64,000 bases of DNA from Sphingomonas sp. PAMC26645 (GTDB lineage Bacteria; Pseudomonadota; Alphaproteobacteria; Sphingomonadales; Sphingomonadaceae): the NCBI RefSeq assembly GCF_004795835.1, contig NZ_CP039249.1:3695001-3759000 (forward strand), written 5' to 3'. Both the position numbers and the translations under genes were made by a program. Of this stretch, positions 16,515 to 25,077 are shown one piece after another. Within the stretch, counting starts at the first letter, position 1, and every line of letters begins with the position of its first letter. The notes beneath the pieces were generated by a model. The model was given only the letters and a program-made list of their open reading frames with translations, ran no database searches and had not been told where the DNA came from.

Positions 16515-18902
16515 TCAACGTCCCGCCGCCGGTGCGCTCATCGAGAACGGCGCATCGGCCTTTGCCGCACCCCAGGCGGTGTTCGGCGTCGGCCCCATCA
16601 CGAACCGCAGCGTGCCGCCCTGCTGCAACGCCGCGCGCGTCAGCCAGGGCTTGTCGTGCGGGGTGCCGTTGAAGCTCGCCGACTGGATGTAGACATTGCC
16701 GGGGCCGTTGTTCGCCGCCTCAATCGTCAGCGTCTTGCCGCCCGGCATCGTCAGCTTCACGGTCTGGAACAGCGGGCTGCCGATCGCATATTGCCCGACC
16801 GCAGGCGTGACCGGGTAGAAGCCCAGCGCGGAGAATACGTACCATGCCGAGGTCTGGCCATTGTCCTCGTCACCGGGATAGCCGTCGGGCGCGGGCGAGT
16901 AGAGCTTCTTCATCACGTCGCGGACGTGATATTGCGTCTTCCACGGTGCCCCGGCCCAGTCGTAGAGATAGGTCATGTGCTGGATCGGCTGGTTGCCGTG
17001 CGCATATTGCCCCATGTCGACGATCTGCATCTCGCGGATCTCGTGGATGGTCTGCCCGTAATAGCTGTCGTCGAAGATCGGCGGCGTGGTGAAGATCGAG
17101 TCGAGCCGCTTCACGAACGCCTCGCGCCCGCCCATCAGGTCGGCCAGCCCCTGCACGTCCTGCATCACCGACCAGCTGTAATGCAGCGCATTCCCCTCGG
17201 TGAACGCGTCGCCCCATTTGTACGGGCTGAACGGCGTCGACCAGCTGCCATTCTTGTTGCGGCCCCGCATCCAGCCGCTCTGCGTGTCGTAGAGCTTGCG
17301 GTAATTCTGCGCGCGGGTGGCGTAGAGTTTCGCATCCTCGGTCTTACCCAGTGCCGCGGCGAGCCGCGAGATCGAGAAGTCCGCAGTGGCGTATTCAAGC
17401 GTGCGCGCGGCATTCTCGTTGATGCCGACGTCATACGGCACATAACCAAGCCGGTTATAATATTCGACGCCCTCGCGCCCGACCGCGCCGACGACCTTGC
17501 CCTTCTTGTCGACCGGGCGGCCCTGCGACGTCGTCGCGTTCTTGACCATCGCCTGGTACAGCGTCTCGACGTCGAACCCGCGCACGCCGTTCAGATACGC
17601 GTCGGCGATCAGGTTCGCCGAGTTCGATCCGATCATCACGTCGCGGTGGCCGGGACTGGCCCATTCGGGCAGCCAGCCGGACTCCTTGTAGGTGTTGACC
17701 AGCCCCTGCATGATCTCGCTGTCGCGCTCGGGATACATCAGCGCGAAGAACGGGAAGACCGCGCGCCACGTGTCCCAGAAACCGTTGTCGGTGTAGAGGA
17801 AGCCCGGGTGCACCTTGCCGTCATACGGGCTGTAGTGGACCGTCTGGCCCTTGGCATCGACCTCGTGGAACATCCGCGGGAACTGCAGCATGCGGTACAG
17901 CGCGGAATAGAAGATCCGGCGGTTGTCGAGATTGGGATCGGTGACCTGGACGCGGTCGAACTCGCGCTGCCAGATCGCCTTCGCCTTGGTCTTGGTCTGC
18001 TCGAACCCGTCGCCGCCGATCTCGCCGCGCAGGTTTCGCTCGGCCTGTTCGAGACTGATGAACGACGACGCGACCTTGACGCCGACCTGCTCGCCCTTGC
18101 GTGTCTTGAAGCTGACGACCGCGCCGACATGATCGCCCTCGCGCGTCGGCGTCGCGGTGACCTGGCCCTTGCCGTCCCAGGTCTGGCTGACGGCGAAGTC
18201 ATGGTCGAATTCGGCGACGAAGTAATTGTGGAAATTGTCGGGCACGCCGCCGTGGTTGTTGCGGACATAGCCGGTGATGCGGCGCTTGGCCTTGTCGATC
18301 GAGACCATCGAGCCGCCGGCATAGCCGTCGAGGATGATGTGCGCGTCGTTGCTCTGCGGGAAGGTGAAGCGGAACTGTGCGGCGCGGTTGGTCGGCGCGA
18401 CCTCCGCGGTCACGTCGTAATCGGCGAGATAGACCTTGTAGCTGTACGGCCGGCTGTCCTCCGCCTTGTGGCTGTACCAGGACGCGCGTTCGTCCTCCTT
18501 CACCTTCAGCGCACCGGTCGTCGCCATCAGCGAGAACGCGGCGTAGTCGTTCATCCACGGACTGGGCTGGTGCGTCTGCTTGATGCCGTTGATTGTGTTC
18601 GCGTCGTAGGTGTAGCCCCAGCCGCTGTTCGTCTTGCCGGTGACCGGCGTCCAGAAGTTCATCCCCCACGGCACCGCCACCGCGGGATAGGTATTGCCGT
18701 AGGACAAGGTGTAGTCGGAATCGGTCCCCATCAGCGGGTTGACCAGATCGACCGAAGGCTGGTCCTGCGGCTGCATCGCGCCGTTGGCCGACGCGGCGGC
18801 CGTCGCCTTGGTCTGGGCCAGAATCGGCGCGGGCGCGACGAGAGCGAGCGACGCGACCGCCGCTACCGTGCCGCGCAAATTGGCGATCGCCCTGTTTCTC
18901 AC
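16515..18902 (-). CDS. GH92 family glycosidase, divergent motif set (copy B)
   Basis: A 795-residue exported protein with a GTG start (GGGAG upstream) that overlaps the GH43 stop as GTGA. A signal peptide ends APILAQ. The family is clear: VDLVNPLMGTDSDYTLSYGN, GGMVS-type loops, LYDWAGAPWKTQYHVRDVM. Yet key positions differ from copies A and C: HGNQP (Gln638) in place of HGNEP, GDEDNGQTSAW in place of GNDD-GQMSAW, and DVMIGSNSAN where the others have MIGWHSV or MIGYHAV. It may cut a different mannoside linkage or a substrate that needs no acid help, such as a phosphodiester. That is inference. Confidence 0.9.
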   Translation of the reverse strand: MRNRAIANLRGTVAAVASLALVAPAPILAQTKATAAASANGAMQPQDQPSVDLVNPLMGTDSDYTLSYGNTYPAVAVPWGMNFWTPVTGKTNSGWGYTYDANTINGIKQTHQPSPWMNDYAAFSLMATTGALKVKEDERASWYSHKAEDSRPYSYKVYLADYDVTAEVAPTNRAAQFRFTFPQSNDAHIILDGYAGGSMVSIDKAKRRITGYVRNNHGGVPDNFHNYFVAEFDHDFAVSQTWDGKGQVTATPTREGDHVGAVVSFKTRKGEQVGVKVASSFISLEQAERNLRGEIGGDGFEQTKTKAKAIWQREFDRVQVTDPNLDNRRIFYSALYRMLQFPRMFHEVDAKGQTVHYSPYDGKVHPGFLYTDNGFWDTWRAVFPFFALMYPERDSEIMQGLVNTYKESGWLPEWASPGHRDVMIGSNSANLIADAYLNGVRGFDVETLYQAMVKNATTSQGRPVDKKGKVVGAVGREGVEYYNRLGYVPYDVGINENAARTLEYATADFSISRLAAALGKTEDAKLYATRAQNYRKLYDTQSGWMRGRNKNGSWSTPFSPYKWGDAFTEGNALHYSWSVMQDVQGLADLMGGREAFVKRLDSIFTTPPIFDDSYYGQTIHEIREMQIVDMGQYAHGNQPIQHMTYLYDWAGAPWKTQYHVRDVMKKLYSPAPDGYPGDEDNGQTSAWYVFSALGFYPVTPAVGQYAIGSPLFQTVKLTMPGGKTLTIEAANNGPGNVYIQSASFNGTPHDKPWLTRAALQQGGTLRFVMGPTPNTAWGAAKADAPFSMSAPAAGR

Positions 18903-20077
18903 ATCGCTCTCCCTGAATTTCGTGTCGGCTTCTGCACGCCGATCGGTCGCGGCTTCACGCCCGCTTCGGTCATCACCACCGGCTCGATCCGACCATCGGC
19001 GGCAAAAACCATCCTGTCGATCGCGATCTGGCGGTGTTCGCCGCGATCGGTGTCGAGCGGGCGACGGTGATACGCGATGTACCAGTCGTCGGTGCCGGGC
19101 ACGTTGACGACCGAGTGATGCCCCGCGCCGCGCGCGATGCGCAGATCCTCCGACAGGATCTTGCCGCGCGGCGTGAACGGCCCGGTCGGTCCCGGCCCGG
19201 TCGCATAGGCGACGCTATAGTCCGGGCCCGTCCAGCCGCCCTCCGACCACATCAGGTAATACACGCCTTTGCGCTCGATCATGAACGAGCCCTCGACATA
19301 GCCGGGCGGCGTCACTTCCTTGTAGGTCGAGCCATCGGCGAACGGCAAGATGCGCTTGAGGTCGGGGCTGAGCCGGACGACGTTGCAATGCTTCCAGCCG
19401 CCGTAGAACAGATAGACCTGGCCATCGTGATCGCGAAACGCGAACGGGTCGATCGGTTGCGCGCCGTTGTGGAACGCGCCGACCAGCGGCTTGCCGATCG
19501 CGTCCTTGAACGGACCACCGGGCCGGTCGCTGACCGCGAGGCCGATCCCGCCAAGCTCCGCATCGCTCTGGATGTCGTTCGCGCTGAAGAACATGTAATA
19601 GCGACCGTTCGCCTGGATCACCGACGGCGCCCAGATCGCGTACGCCGCCCACGCTGCGTTCCGCACGTCGAACACATGCTCGTGCTTGGTCCAATGCACC
19701 AGATCCGGCGACGAGAACGCATTGAAGAAAGTCTGCATCCCGTAGGACGGCCGCACCGTCTTGCGTTGCCGCGCGAGCTTTTGCGCGGCCGAGAAGCGGC
19801 TGGTGACGTCAGGCTTGCCGTAATGATCCGAATAGGTCGGATAGATCCAGTAGCGGCCGGCGAACACGCGAATCTCTGGGTCGGCATACCAGCCGGGAAC
19901 GATCGGGTTCGACGCACTCGCCAGCCCGCACATCATCAGCGCCGACGCGGTCAGCGCGATCCGAACCCCGCGCCGTCCGTGCGTTTCGCCAACGCCGTGC
20001 GACGCGGCGCTGCGAGAAAAGGGAGGGTAGCGCCGCGAAGGCGCCACCCGAGAGACAAGCCGATCAAACCAGGTCAT
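18899..20077 (-). CDS. GH43 family glycosidase
   Basis: A 392-residue protein with the five-bladed GH43 pattern. The catalytic triad is visible: Asp66 as base in GWYADPEIR, Asp210 in AQPIDPFAF and Glu262 as acid in YVEGSFMIERKGVYYLMWSE. The start ATG overlaps the receptor stop as TGATG, so coupling supports it, though the leader before the hydrophobic core (IALTASALMMCGLASAS) is unusually long, about 38 residues. GH43 enzymes mostly release arabinose, xylose or galactose. In this mannosidase operon it may remove side-chain sugars. Confidence 0.9.
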   Translation of the reverse strand: MTWFDRLVSRVAPSRRYPPFSRSAASHGVGETHGRRGVRIALTASALMMCGLASASNPIVPGWYADPEIRVFAGRYWIYPTYSDHYGKPDVTSRFSAAQKLARQRKTVRPSYGMQTFFNAFSSPDLVHWTKHEHVFDVRNAAWAAYAIWAPSVIQANGRYYMFFSANDIQSDAELGGIGLAVSDRPGGPFKDAIGKPLVGAFHNGAQPIDPFAFRDHDGQVYLFYGGWKHCNVVRLSPDLKRILPFADGSTYKEVTPPGYVEGSFMIERKGVYYLMWSEGGWTGPDYSVAYATGPGPTGPFTPRGKILSEDLRIARGAGHHSVVNVPGTDDWYIAYHRRPLDTDRGEHRQIAIDRMVFAADGRIEPVVMTEAGVKPRPIGVQKPTRNSGRAM

Positions 20078-23000
20078 CAGAAGTTGAACGACACGCCCAC
20101 ATAGGCCCGCCGCCCGAAGTAATTCCGGTAGGTGAAGCGGTCCTTCGTATCGTTGCCGAGATGACGGCTTTCCTCCGCCTTGGTAAGGTTGATCACCGAG
20201 GCGGTGAGGTTCAGCCGGTCGGTCAGCGCGTATGCCGCGTTGAGGTCGACCTGCGCATAGGGATCGGTGTATTCGTTCAGGCCCGACTGCAACCCGCCGA
20301 CGACTTCGCCGCGCCGGTTGTACGATGCGCGCAGCAACACCTTGCCATGTTCGTAGAAGACCGACGCGTTGACCTGCGTCTTGGCGCTGCCGACCAAGGC
20401 GGACGAGCCGACCTTCTGGCCGTCGAGCGTCACGTCCGCCACCGAGGTGTCGTTATAGGTGAAGTTGACCTGCGCGCCGAGACCGAACGACAGCGTGTGC
20501 TGCGCGTACAGTTCGACACCCTGCGACCGCGCGTTCGAACCGTTCGCGACGGTCGAGTAAGGCTGGATCAGCTGCTGCGTTCCGTTGACGTCGCGCGTGA
20601 CGTTGAGGACCAACGGCACCACGAAGTCCGACACGTCCTTGCGGAAGAAGGTCGCGCCGAGCACCGAACCGCGGTGGAAATACCATTCGATGCCTAGGTC
20701 GTATTGCCATGCCGAGAACGGGTTCAGGTCCGAATTGCCGCCGCTGCCCGACCAGCCGGCGAACTCGCCGAACTGGCCGCGATCGAACGCATACGCATCC
20801 GAGCGGAAGGTGAGCGAGCGCTGCGACCCGAGATCGGAGAAGGACGGCCTCGCAATGACCTTGGCGACGGCGCCGCGGACGAGGAGATCGGGCGTGACCT
20901 CGTACGACACGTTGAAGCTCGGCAGCCAGTCCGTGTAGGTCTTCGACTGATCGGCGCGCGTGTTGACGATCGTCTCGCGCACGCTGAGCGGCAGCACCTG
21001 GCAATTGCCGTCGGGGCCGAGCGGACGGTTGGGATCGGCCGCCCCGCCGGGTCCGTTGACGCAATAGTCGTTGAGATATTGCAGGCGATCGGAGGTATTG
21101 CCCGACTGCTTGGTGTTGGCCATGCGGAGGCCGACGTTACCGCGGAGACCACCGGTCCCGAAGTTCACCTGCGCGTAACCGGCGAAGACCCGCTCCCCCA
21201 GGGAATAGACGAAGTCGGGTTCGTACACGCGTACGGCTTTGCCATAGGTCGAGTTCAGGTAGTTGAGATACTGCTCGAAATTGATGCCCGGCACGACGTT
21301 GGCGTTGAAGCCGCCGTTGATGTTGCCGATCTGGTTTGCGTAGAAGAATTCGGGGCGGGCGACGGCGCCCGCGGCGGTATCCTGGTAGCGGAGCGGCGTC
21401 GCCGGATCGGCATACCAGTCGTTGCGACCGGTCTCGCGGCCGATCTTCAGGTCCCGCCACTTGCCGCCGATCTGCACCGACTTCAGGAAGCCGTCGAACC
21501 GCCTTGTCAGGTCGAGCTGTGCATAACGCTGACCGAGGTCACTGTTGACGAAGCTCGATCCGGTCGAGCCCACGTCGATCTGCGCGATCCCGTTGCGGAT
21601 GTTGTTCTGCAGCTCGGGCGAGAACTCGAAATTGGCGATGCCGTCCGAGATATCCCAGTTGCTGACCAGATTGCCGTTCTGCTCCCGGCCCGGCGTCGTC
21701 AGGCGCGGCTTGGCGGCGACGCTGAAGCGCACCGACGGGCCACCGCTCGACTTGGTCTTGCCCAGTTTCAGCACGGCGTCGAAACGGTCCTGGCTGTATT
21801 TGACCTCGGTCTCGAACGTGTTCGAAACCTGCTTCTCGCGGCTGTACGTGCCAGCGATCTGCGGCGTCTCCATCGTGCACGGGGTCGGGCGCGCGAGGCA
21901 GCCCGTTCCCGCCGCCGGCACCGCGAAATTGGCCGACTGGAAGATCGTCCCGCTCTTGTCGAACGTCGCGCCGGTAAAGAAGTTGTCGTAGCCCCACTCG
22001 GGGATCTTCAGCACGTTCGAGGTATAGTTGCTGCTATAGCCAAACCGGAAATAGTTCGCGGTGACCGTGACCGCCTCGAACGGCTTGAACTGCGCGGTCG
22101 CCTGGATCCCGTACCGCTCGCGTTCCTGGTCGAAGACTTCGGCGTTGACCGACTGCGGCGCCCAATAGCCCGAATAATGCGTGCCATCGCGCGCAGTCGT
22201 GCCCTGCCCCGGCCAGTAGGAGATCGCGTCGTTGTTCGCGAAGGTCTTGCCATCGACATCGGTCGCGGGCTTCAGGACGTTGCCCTGCGCGTCGCGGTCG
22301 CTCCACCACAGCCAGCTTTCGGACGAGCTGCGCAGCTCGCGGTTGGTGCGCTTCTGCCAGACGCCGCCGACCAGCAGACCGAACGTCTCCTCCTTGTTCT
22401 TCCACGACACCTGCCCGCCAAGCTGCGGTTCGTACTTCTCGGTCGTGTCCGAATACGTACCCTCGGCGGAGACGAAACCCGACCACGCCGGCACGTCGAA
22501 CGGCCGCCGGGTGTTGAGGATGATCGTGCCGCCGACACCGCCTTCTTCAAGCCGCGCTTCGGGCGACTTATAGACCTCGGTGCTGGCGATGAAGGTCGAC
22601 GGCAGCAGGACGTAGTTGAACGATCGCTGCGGCTCGCCACTGTCGGCGCCGGCGAGAAAATTGCCGTTGAGCAAGGTGAGCGTCAGGCCCGACTGAAGGC
22701 CGCGGATACTGACCCGGCTACCTTCGCCGCCGTCGCGGGTGATGACCACGCCCGGCACGCGCTGCAACGCATCGGCGACGTTCTTGTCGGGGAACTTGCC
22801 GACGTCTTCGGCGGTGATGACGTCGACGAACGCGTTCGCCTCGCGCTTCTGAGTGAGGCTCTTCTCGATCGAGCGCCGATACCCGGTAACGACGATGTCG
22901 CCAGTGTCCTGCGCCGACCCATCCGGCCGTGTCGTGCCGGCGGTTTGCCCGGACTCCGCCGTAGCGGTCGAAGCGGGCTGCGCCTGGTCGGTTGGGGTCG

Positions 23001-23148
23001 CGTTCTGGGGAGGCGTAGCGGAAGGCGCGGCCTGTTGAGCCTGGGCAGCACCGGCCAACGCCGCAGTAAGACTGACCGTGGCCAACAGGAACGACAACGG
23101 ACGATGGCGACGCGCCACGATCGAGCACGATTCTATGCTTGCGGTCAT
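20077..23148 (-). CDS. TonB-dependent receptor of the mannoside locus
   Basis: An outer-membrane receptor of about 1023 residues. The ATG at 23148 has AGGAAAG a few bases before it. A signal peptide ends AGAAQAQQ; a Pro/Ala/Thr/Gln-rich linker precedes the TonB-box-like GDIVVTGYRRSIEK. The plug has GKFPDKNVADALQRVPGV and VSIRGLQ. The barrel ends AYVGVSFNF, with the C-terminal Phe typical of outer-membrane proteins. It opens the operon that continues with GH43, GH92, GH125 and GH92, so a mannose-containing oligosaccharide is the likely ligand. Confidence 0.94.
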   Translation of the reverse strand: MTASIESCSIVARRHRPLSFLLATVSLTAALAGAAQAQQAAPSATPPQNATPTDQAQPASTATAESGQTAGTTRPDGSAQDTGDIVVTGYRRSIEKSLTQKREANAFVDVITAEDVGKFPDKNVADALQRVPGVVITRDGGEGSRVSIRGLQSGLTLTLLNGNFLAGADSGEPQRSFNYVLLPSTFIASTEVYKSPEARLEEGGVGGTIILNTRRPFDVPAWSGFVSAEGTYSDTTEKYEPQLGGQVSWKNKEETFGLLVGGVWQKRTNRELRSSSESWLWWSDRDAQGNVLKPATDVDGKTFANNDAISYWPGQGTTARDGTHYSGYWAPQSVNAEVFDQERERYGIQATAQFKPFEAVTVTANYFRFGYSSNYTSNVLKIPEWGYDNFFTGATFDKSGTIFQSANFAVPAAGTGCLARPTPCTMETPQIAGTYSREKQVSNTFETEVKYSQDRFDAVLKLGKTKSSGGPSVRFSVAAKPRLTTPGREQNGNLVSNWDISDGIANFEFSPELQNNIRNGIAQIDVGSTGSSFVNSDLGQRYAQLDLTRRFDGFLKSVQIGGKWRDLKIGRETGRNDWYADPATPLRYQDTAAGAVARPEFFYANQIGNINGGFNANVVPGINFEQYLNYLNSTYGKAVRVYEPDFVYSLGERVFAGYAQVNFGTGGLRGNVGLRMANTKQSGNTSDRLQYLNDYCVNGPGGAADPNRPLGPDGNCQVLPLSVRETIVNTRADQSKTYTDWLPSFNVSYEVTPDLLVRGAVAKVIARPSFSDLGSQRSLTFRSDAYAFDRGQFGEFAGWSGSGGNSDLNPFSAWQYDLGIEWYFHRGSVLGATFFRKDVSDFVVPLVLNVTRDVNGTQQLIQPYSTVANGSNARSQGVELYAQHTLSFGLGAQVNFTYNDTSVADVTLDGQKVGSSALVGSAKTQVNASVFYEHGKVLLRASYNRRGEVVGGLQSGLNEYTDPYAQVDLNAAYALTDRLNLTASVINLTKAEESRHLGNDTKDRFTYRNYFGRRAYVGVSFNF

Positions 23149-23278
23149 CAGACTTTCCTCTTCCTCGTGAGGATGCCTGCGCTCCCTCACTTACCCCTGC
23201 GAATAGCGCGCCTGCCCCCCGTTTTCGGTTGGGCTGTCCGGTTGAATCGGATCCTGTCGGCGTGCAGTCTCGACCCGT

Positions 23279-23313
23279 CTATTTGCCAATTGTAAAAGCA
23301 AATTGTCAAATAG
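23279..23313. promoter_or_regulatory. Long AT-rich dyad upstream of the mannoside operon
   Basis: CTATTTGCCAATT (23279-23291) and AATTGTCAAATAG (23301-23313) form 13-base arms with one mismatch around a 9-base spacer, about 131 bases before the receptor start. It is the only strong AT-rich symmetry in the gene-free stretch 23149-23517. ROK-family repressors such as NagC and Mlc bind AT-rich dyads, and a ROK gene ends about 200 bases away, so it is a natural operator candidate. I see no other feature in this stretch. Confidence 0.55.
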
Positions 23314-23517
23314 ATTGTTGTGTAAGTTTTGGACCGTTGCGGACGCAACTCAGCGAATACCCTTCGATGCGCCGATAGTCTGGGGGAAGACACCGCGAGG
23401 ATTCACGCCTGGCCTCGCGTATTCGTACACGAACGACGGCAACAGCCCGCTCTCCGCAACCCCAAGCGCACGGAGTCCTCACATGCGAAGATAGCGGTAC
23501 CGAACCGATTACCGACG

Positions 23518-24717
23518 TCAGTCGGCTGCCGCGCCGGAATCCTTCCAGAGCGCAGCGGCCTTGGGCAGCAGGAAATGACTGAACGGCAGGATCGCCGCAC
23601 CAACGGCAGGCGCATCCTCCGACAGCGCGGCACGGCGGACCGGCGCGATCGCAGGCGCATCGGTAGCGTCCCGCATCAACGCGTTGACCCGCTCCGCCAC
23701 CCGTTCCACCAACCGGCTCGGGAGGCGCCCGCCGATCAGGATCACCGCCGGATCGATCAGGCAGTTGATCGCGTCGAGGGGCGTGCAGAGCGTGTGTGCC
23801 GCCCTCTCCACCCATTCCTCCAGGCAGCGCTCGATGTCTGGCGCCCAGTCGGCCTGATGCAGCACCTGCCCGATCTCGAACCCCGCATTCGCCAGATGCT
23901 CGGCAAGTCCGGATAGCGATACCAGTTTCTGCACGGTCTCGCGTCCCCGCTTGCCGCCGCCGGCCGCCATGAACCCCAGCTCGCCGCTGCGACCGTGCGT
24001 GCCGCGAACATACGCGCCATCCGCAACGAAGCCACCGCCCAGCCCCGACGACACGAGGATGTAGAAGAAACTGCTGTAATTCTGTCCGAAGCCCAACTGC
24101 ATCTCGCCCATCGCGGCGGCGGCGGCATCGTTCTCGACGAACACGGGCAGCGACAGCGGCTTGTCGAACAGCGTCGCCATGTCGATTCCGTCCCACGCCG
24201 CATAGGCGGCCGGACGGCCCGGCATCGCGACCAGCGCGAGGTCATCGGGTCGTGCCACGCCGATGCCGACTAGCTTGGCGGGATCGACCTTCGCGCTTTT
24301 GAGCATAGCGCGTACCGAGCGCCGGAACAGATCGCGGACGTCGTCGGGCAGCGCAAAGCTGATCTCGATCGACTTGCGCGCGAGGATCTGCGCCAGGAAA
24401 TCGACCAGCACGATCGTGATCTGGTCGCGGTCGATATTGACGCCGATCGAATAGCACGCATCGGCCCGGACGACGAGTTTAGTCGGCGGCTGACCACGTC
24501 CACCGCGACGCTGCCCCGCCTCCTCGATCATGCCTTCCTGCAACAGCCGCCGCGTGATGTTGGCGATCGCCGGCCCGGTCAGCCCGGTGATCCGCGCAAG
24601 GTCGATCCGCGTCAGCGATCCGCCGAGGCGAATGGCATGCAGCGTCACGCGCTGGTTGTGGTCGGCGGCGCGCTCGAGGTTGGTCCCCGACAGACGCGGC
24701 GGCGTTTGAAGAGTCAT
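23518..24717 (-). CDS. ROK family transcriptional regulator lacking the zinc-binding cysteines
   Basis: A 399-residue protein. Residues about 15-70 form a winged helix (TRIDLARITGLTGPAIANITRRLLQE). The sugar-kinase-like part has SIGVNIDRDQITIVLVD, VFVENDAAAAAMGE (194-204), SSGLGGGFVADGAYVRGTHG and SGELGF (244-249). In typical ROK proteins the next stretch holds a His and three Cys that bind zinc (GH...CxCGxxGC). Here Phe249 stands where His is usual, and residues 250-275 contain no Cys at all. It lies between the mannoside operon and the divergent GH92 gene and probably controls one or both; the inducer may be mannose or a derivative. Confidence 0.88.
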   Translation of the reverse strand: MTLQTPPRLSGTNLERAADHNQRVTLHAIRLGGSLTRIDLARITGLTGPAIANITRRLLQEGMIEEAGQRRGGRGQPPTKLVVRADACYSIGVNIDRDQITIVLVDFLAQILARKSIEISFALPDDVRDLFRRSVRAMLKSAKVDPAKLVGIGVARPDDLALVAMPGRPAAYAAWDGIDMATLFDKPLSLPVFVENDAAAAAMGEMQLGFGQNYSSFFYILVSSGLGGGFVADGAYVRGTHGRSGELGFMAAGGGKRGRETVQKLVSLSGLAEHLANAGFEIGQVLHQADWAPDIERCLEEWVERAAHTLCTPLDAINCLIDPAVILIGGRLPSRLVERVAERVNALMRDATDAPAIAPVRRAALSEDAPAVGAAILPFSHFLLPKAAALWKDSGAAAD

Positions 24718-25077
24718 GCGGACCGATCATTCAGGTTGGAGAACAGAAAACGAAGCCGCTCTGCAATGCAATGCAGCAATTTCAGCGTTGGCGACGAAGT
24801 GATCCCGCGATTGCGAAGGCTTGGCAAGCGCACACTATTGGCGTTCAGTGAACGCGCGGCATATCGGCCCGGCCTGAAGACCATCTTCTGCATCCCCCGC
24901 TTCCAAACTGTTCGTTTGAATTATCCAATTTGATGTTCTAATCCACTTCTGCGGTTGCGCAAGAGCTGGCGATGAAGCCAGTTTGGCAACCGAACGAATA
25001 GAGGGGATGTGCGCGACATGTTTCACCTGGCACCCGGCAAGCTCCCCCGCCTATTTCCCTCTGAACGGGTGACCTCG
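24718..25077. promoter_or_regulatory. Divergent intergenic region between the ROK gene and GH92 copy C
   Basis: A 360-base gene-free stretch. The distal part has CAAAC-TGTTC-GTTTG, a 5-base-arm dyad at 24904-24918, followed at 24925-24933 by CCAATTTGA, whose complement contains the heptamer CAAATTG that also occurs in the dyad before the mannoside receptor. This may be a related operator half-site. Two possible starts for the GH92 gene (25018 and 25078) lie near the right edge. No gene is visible. Confidence 0.35.

Noticed and set aside
16389..19070. 893-codon frame on the plus strand
   Set aside because: Mirror of GH92 copy B and its neighbours; no start signal or motif.
20704..23295. 863-codon frame on the plus strand
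   Set aside because: Mirror of the mannoside receptor gene.
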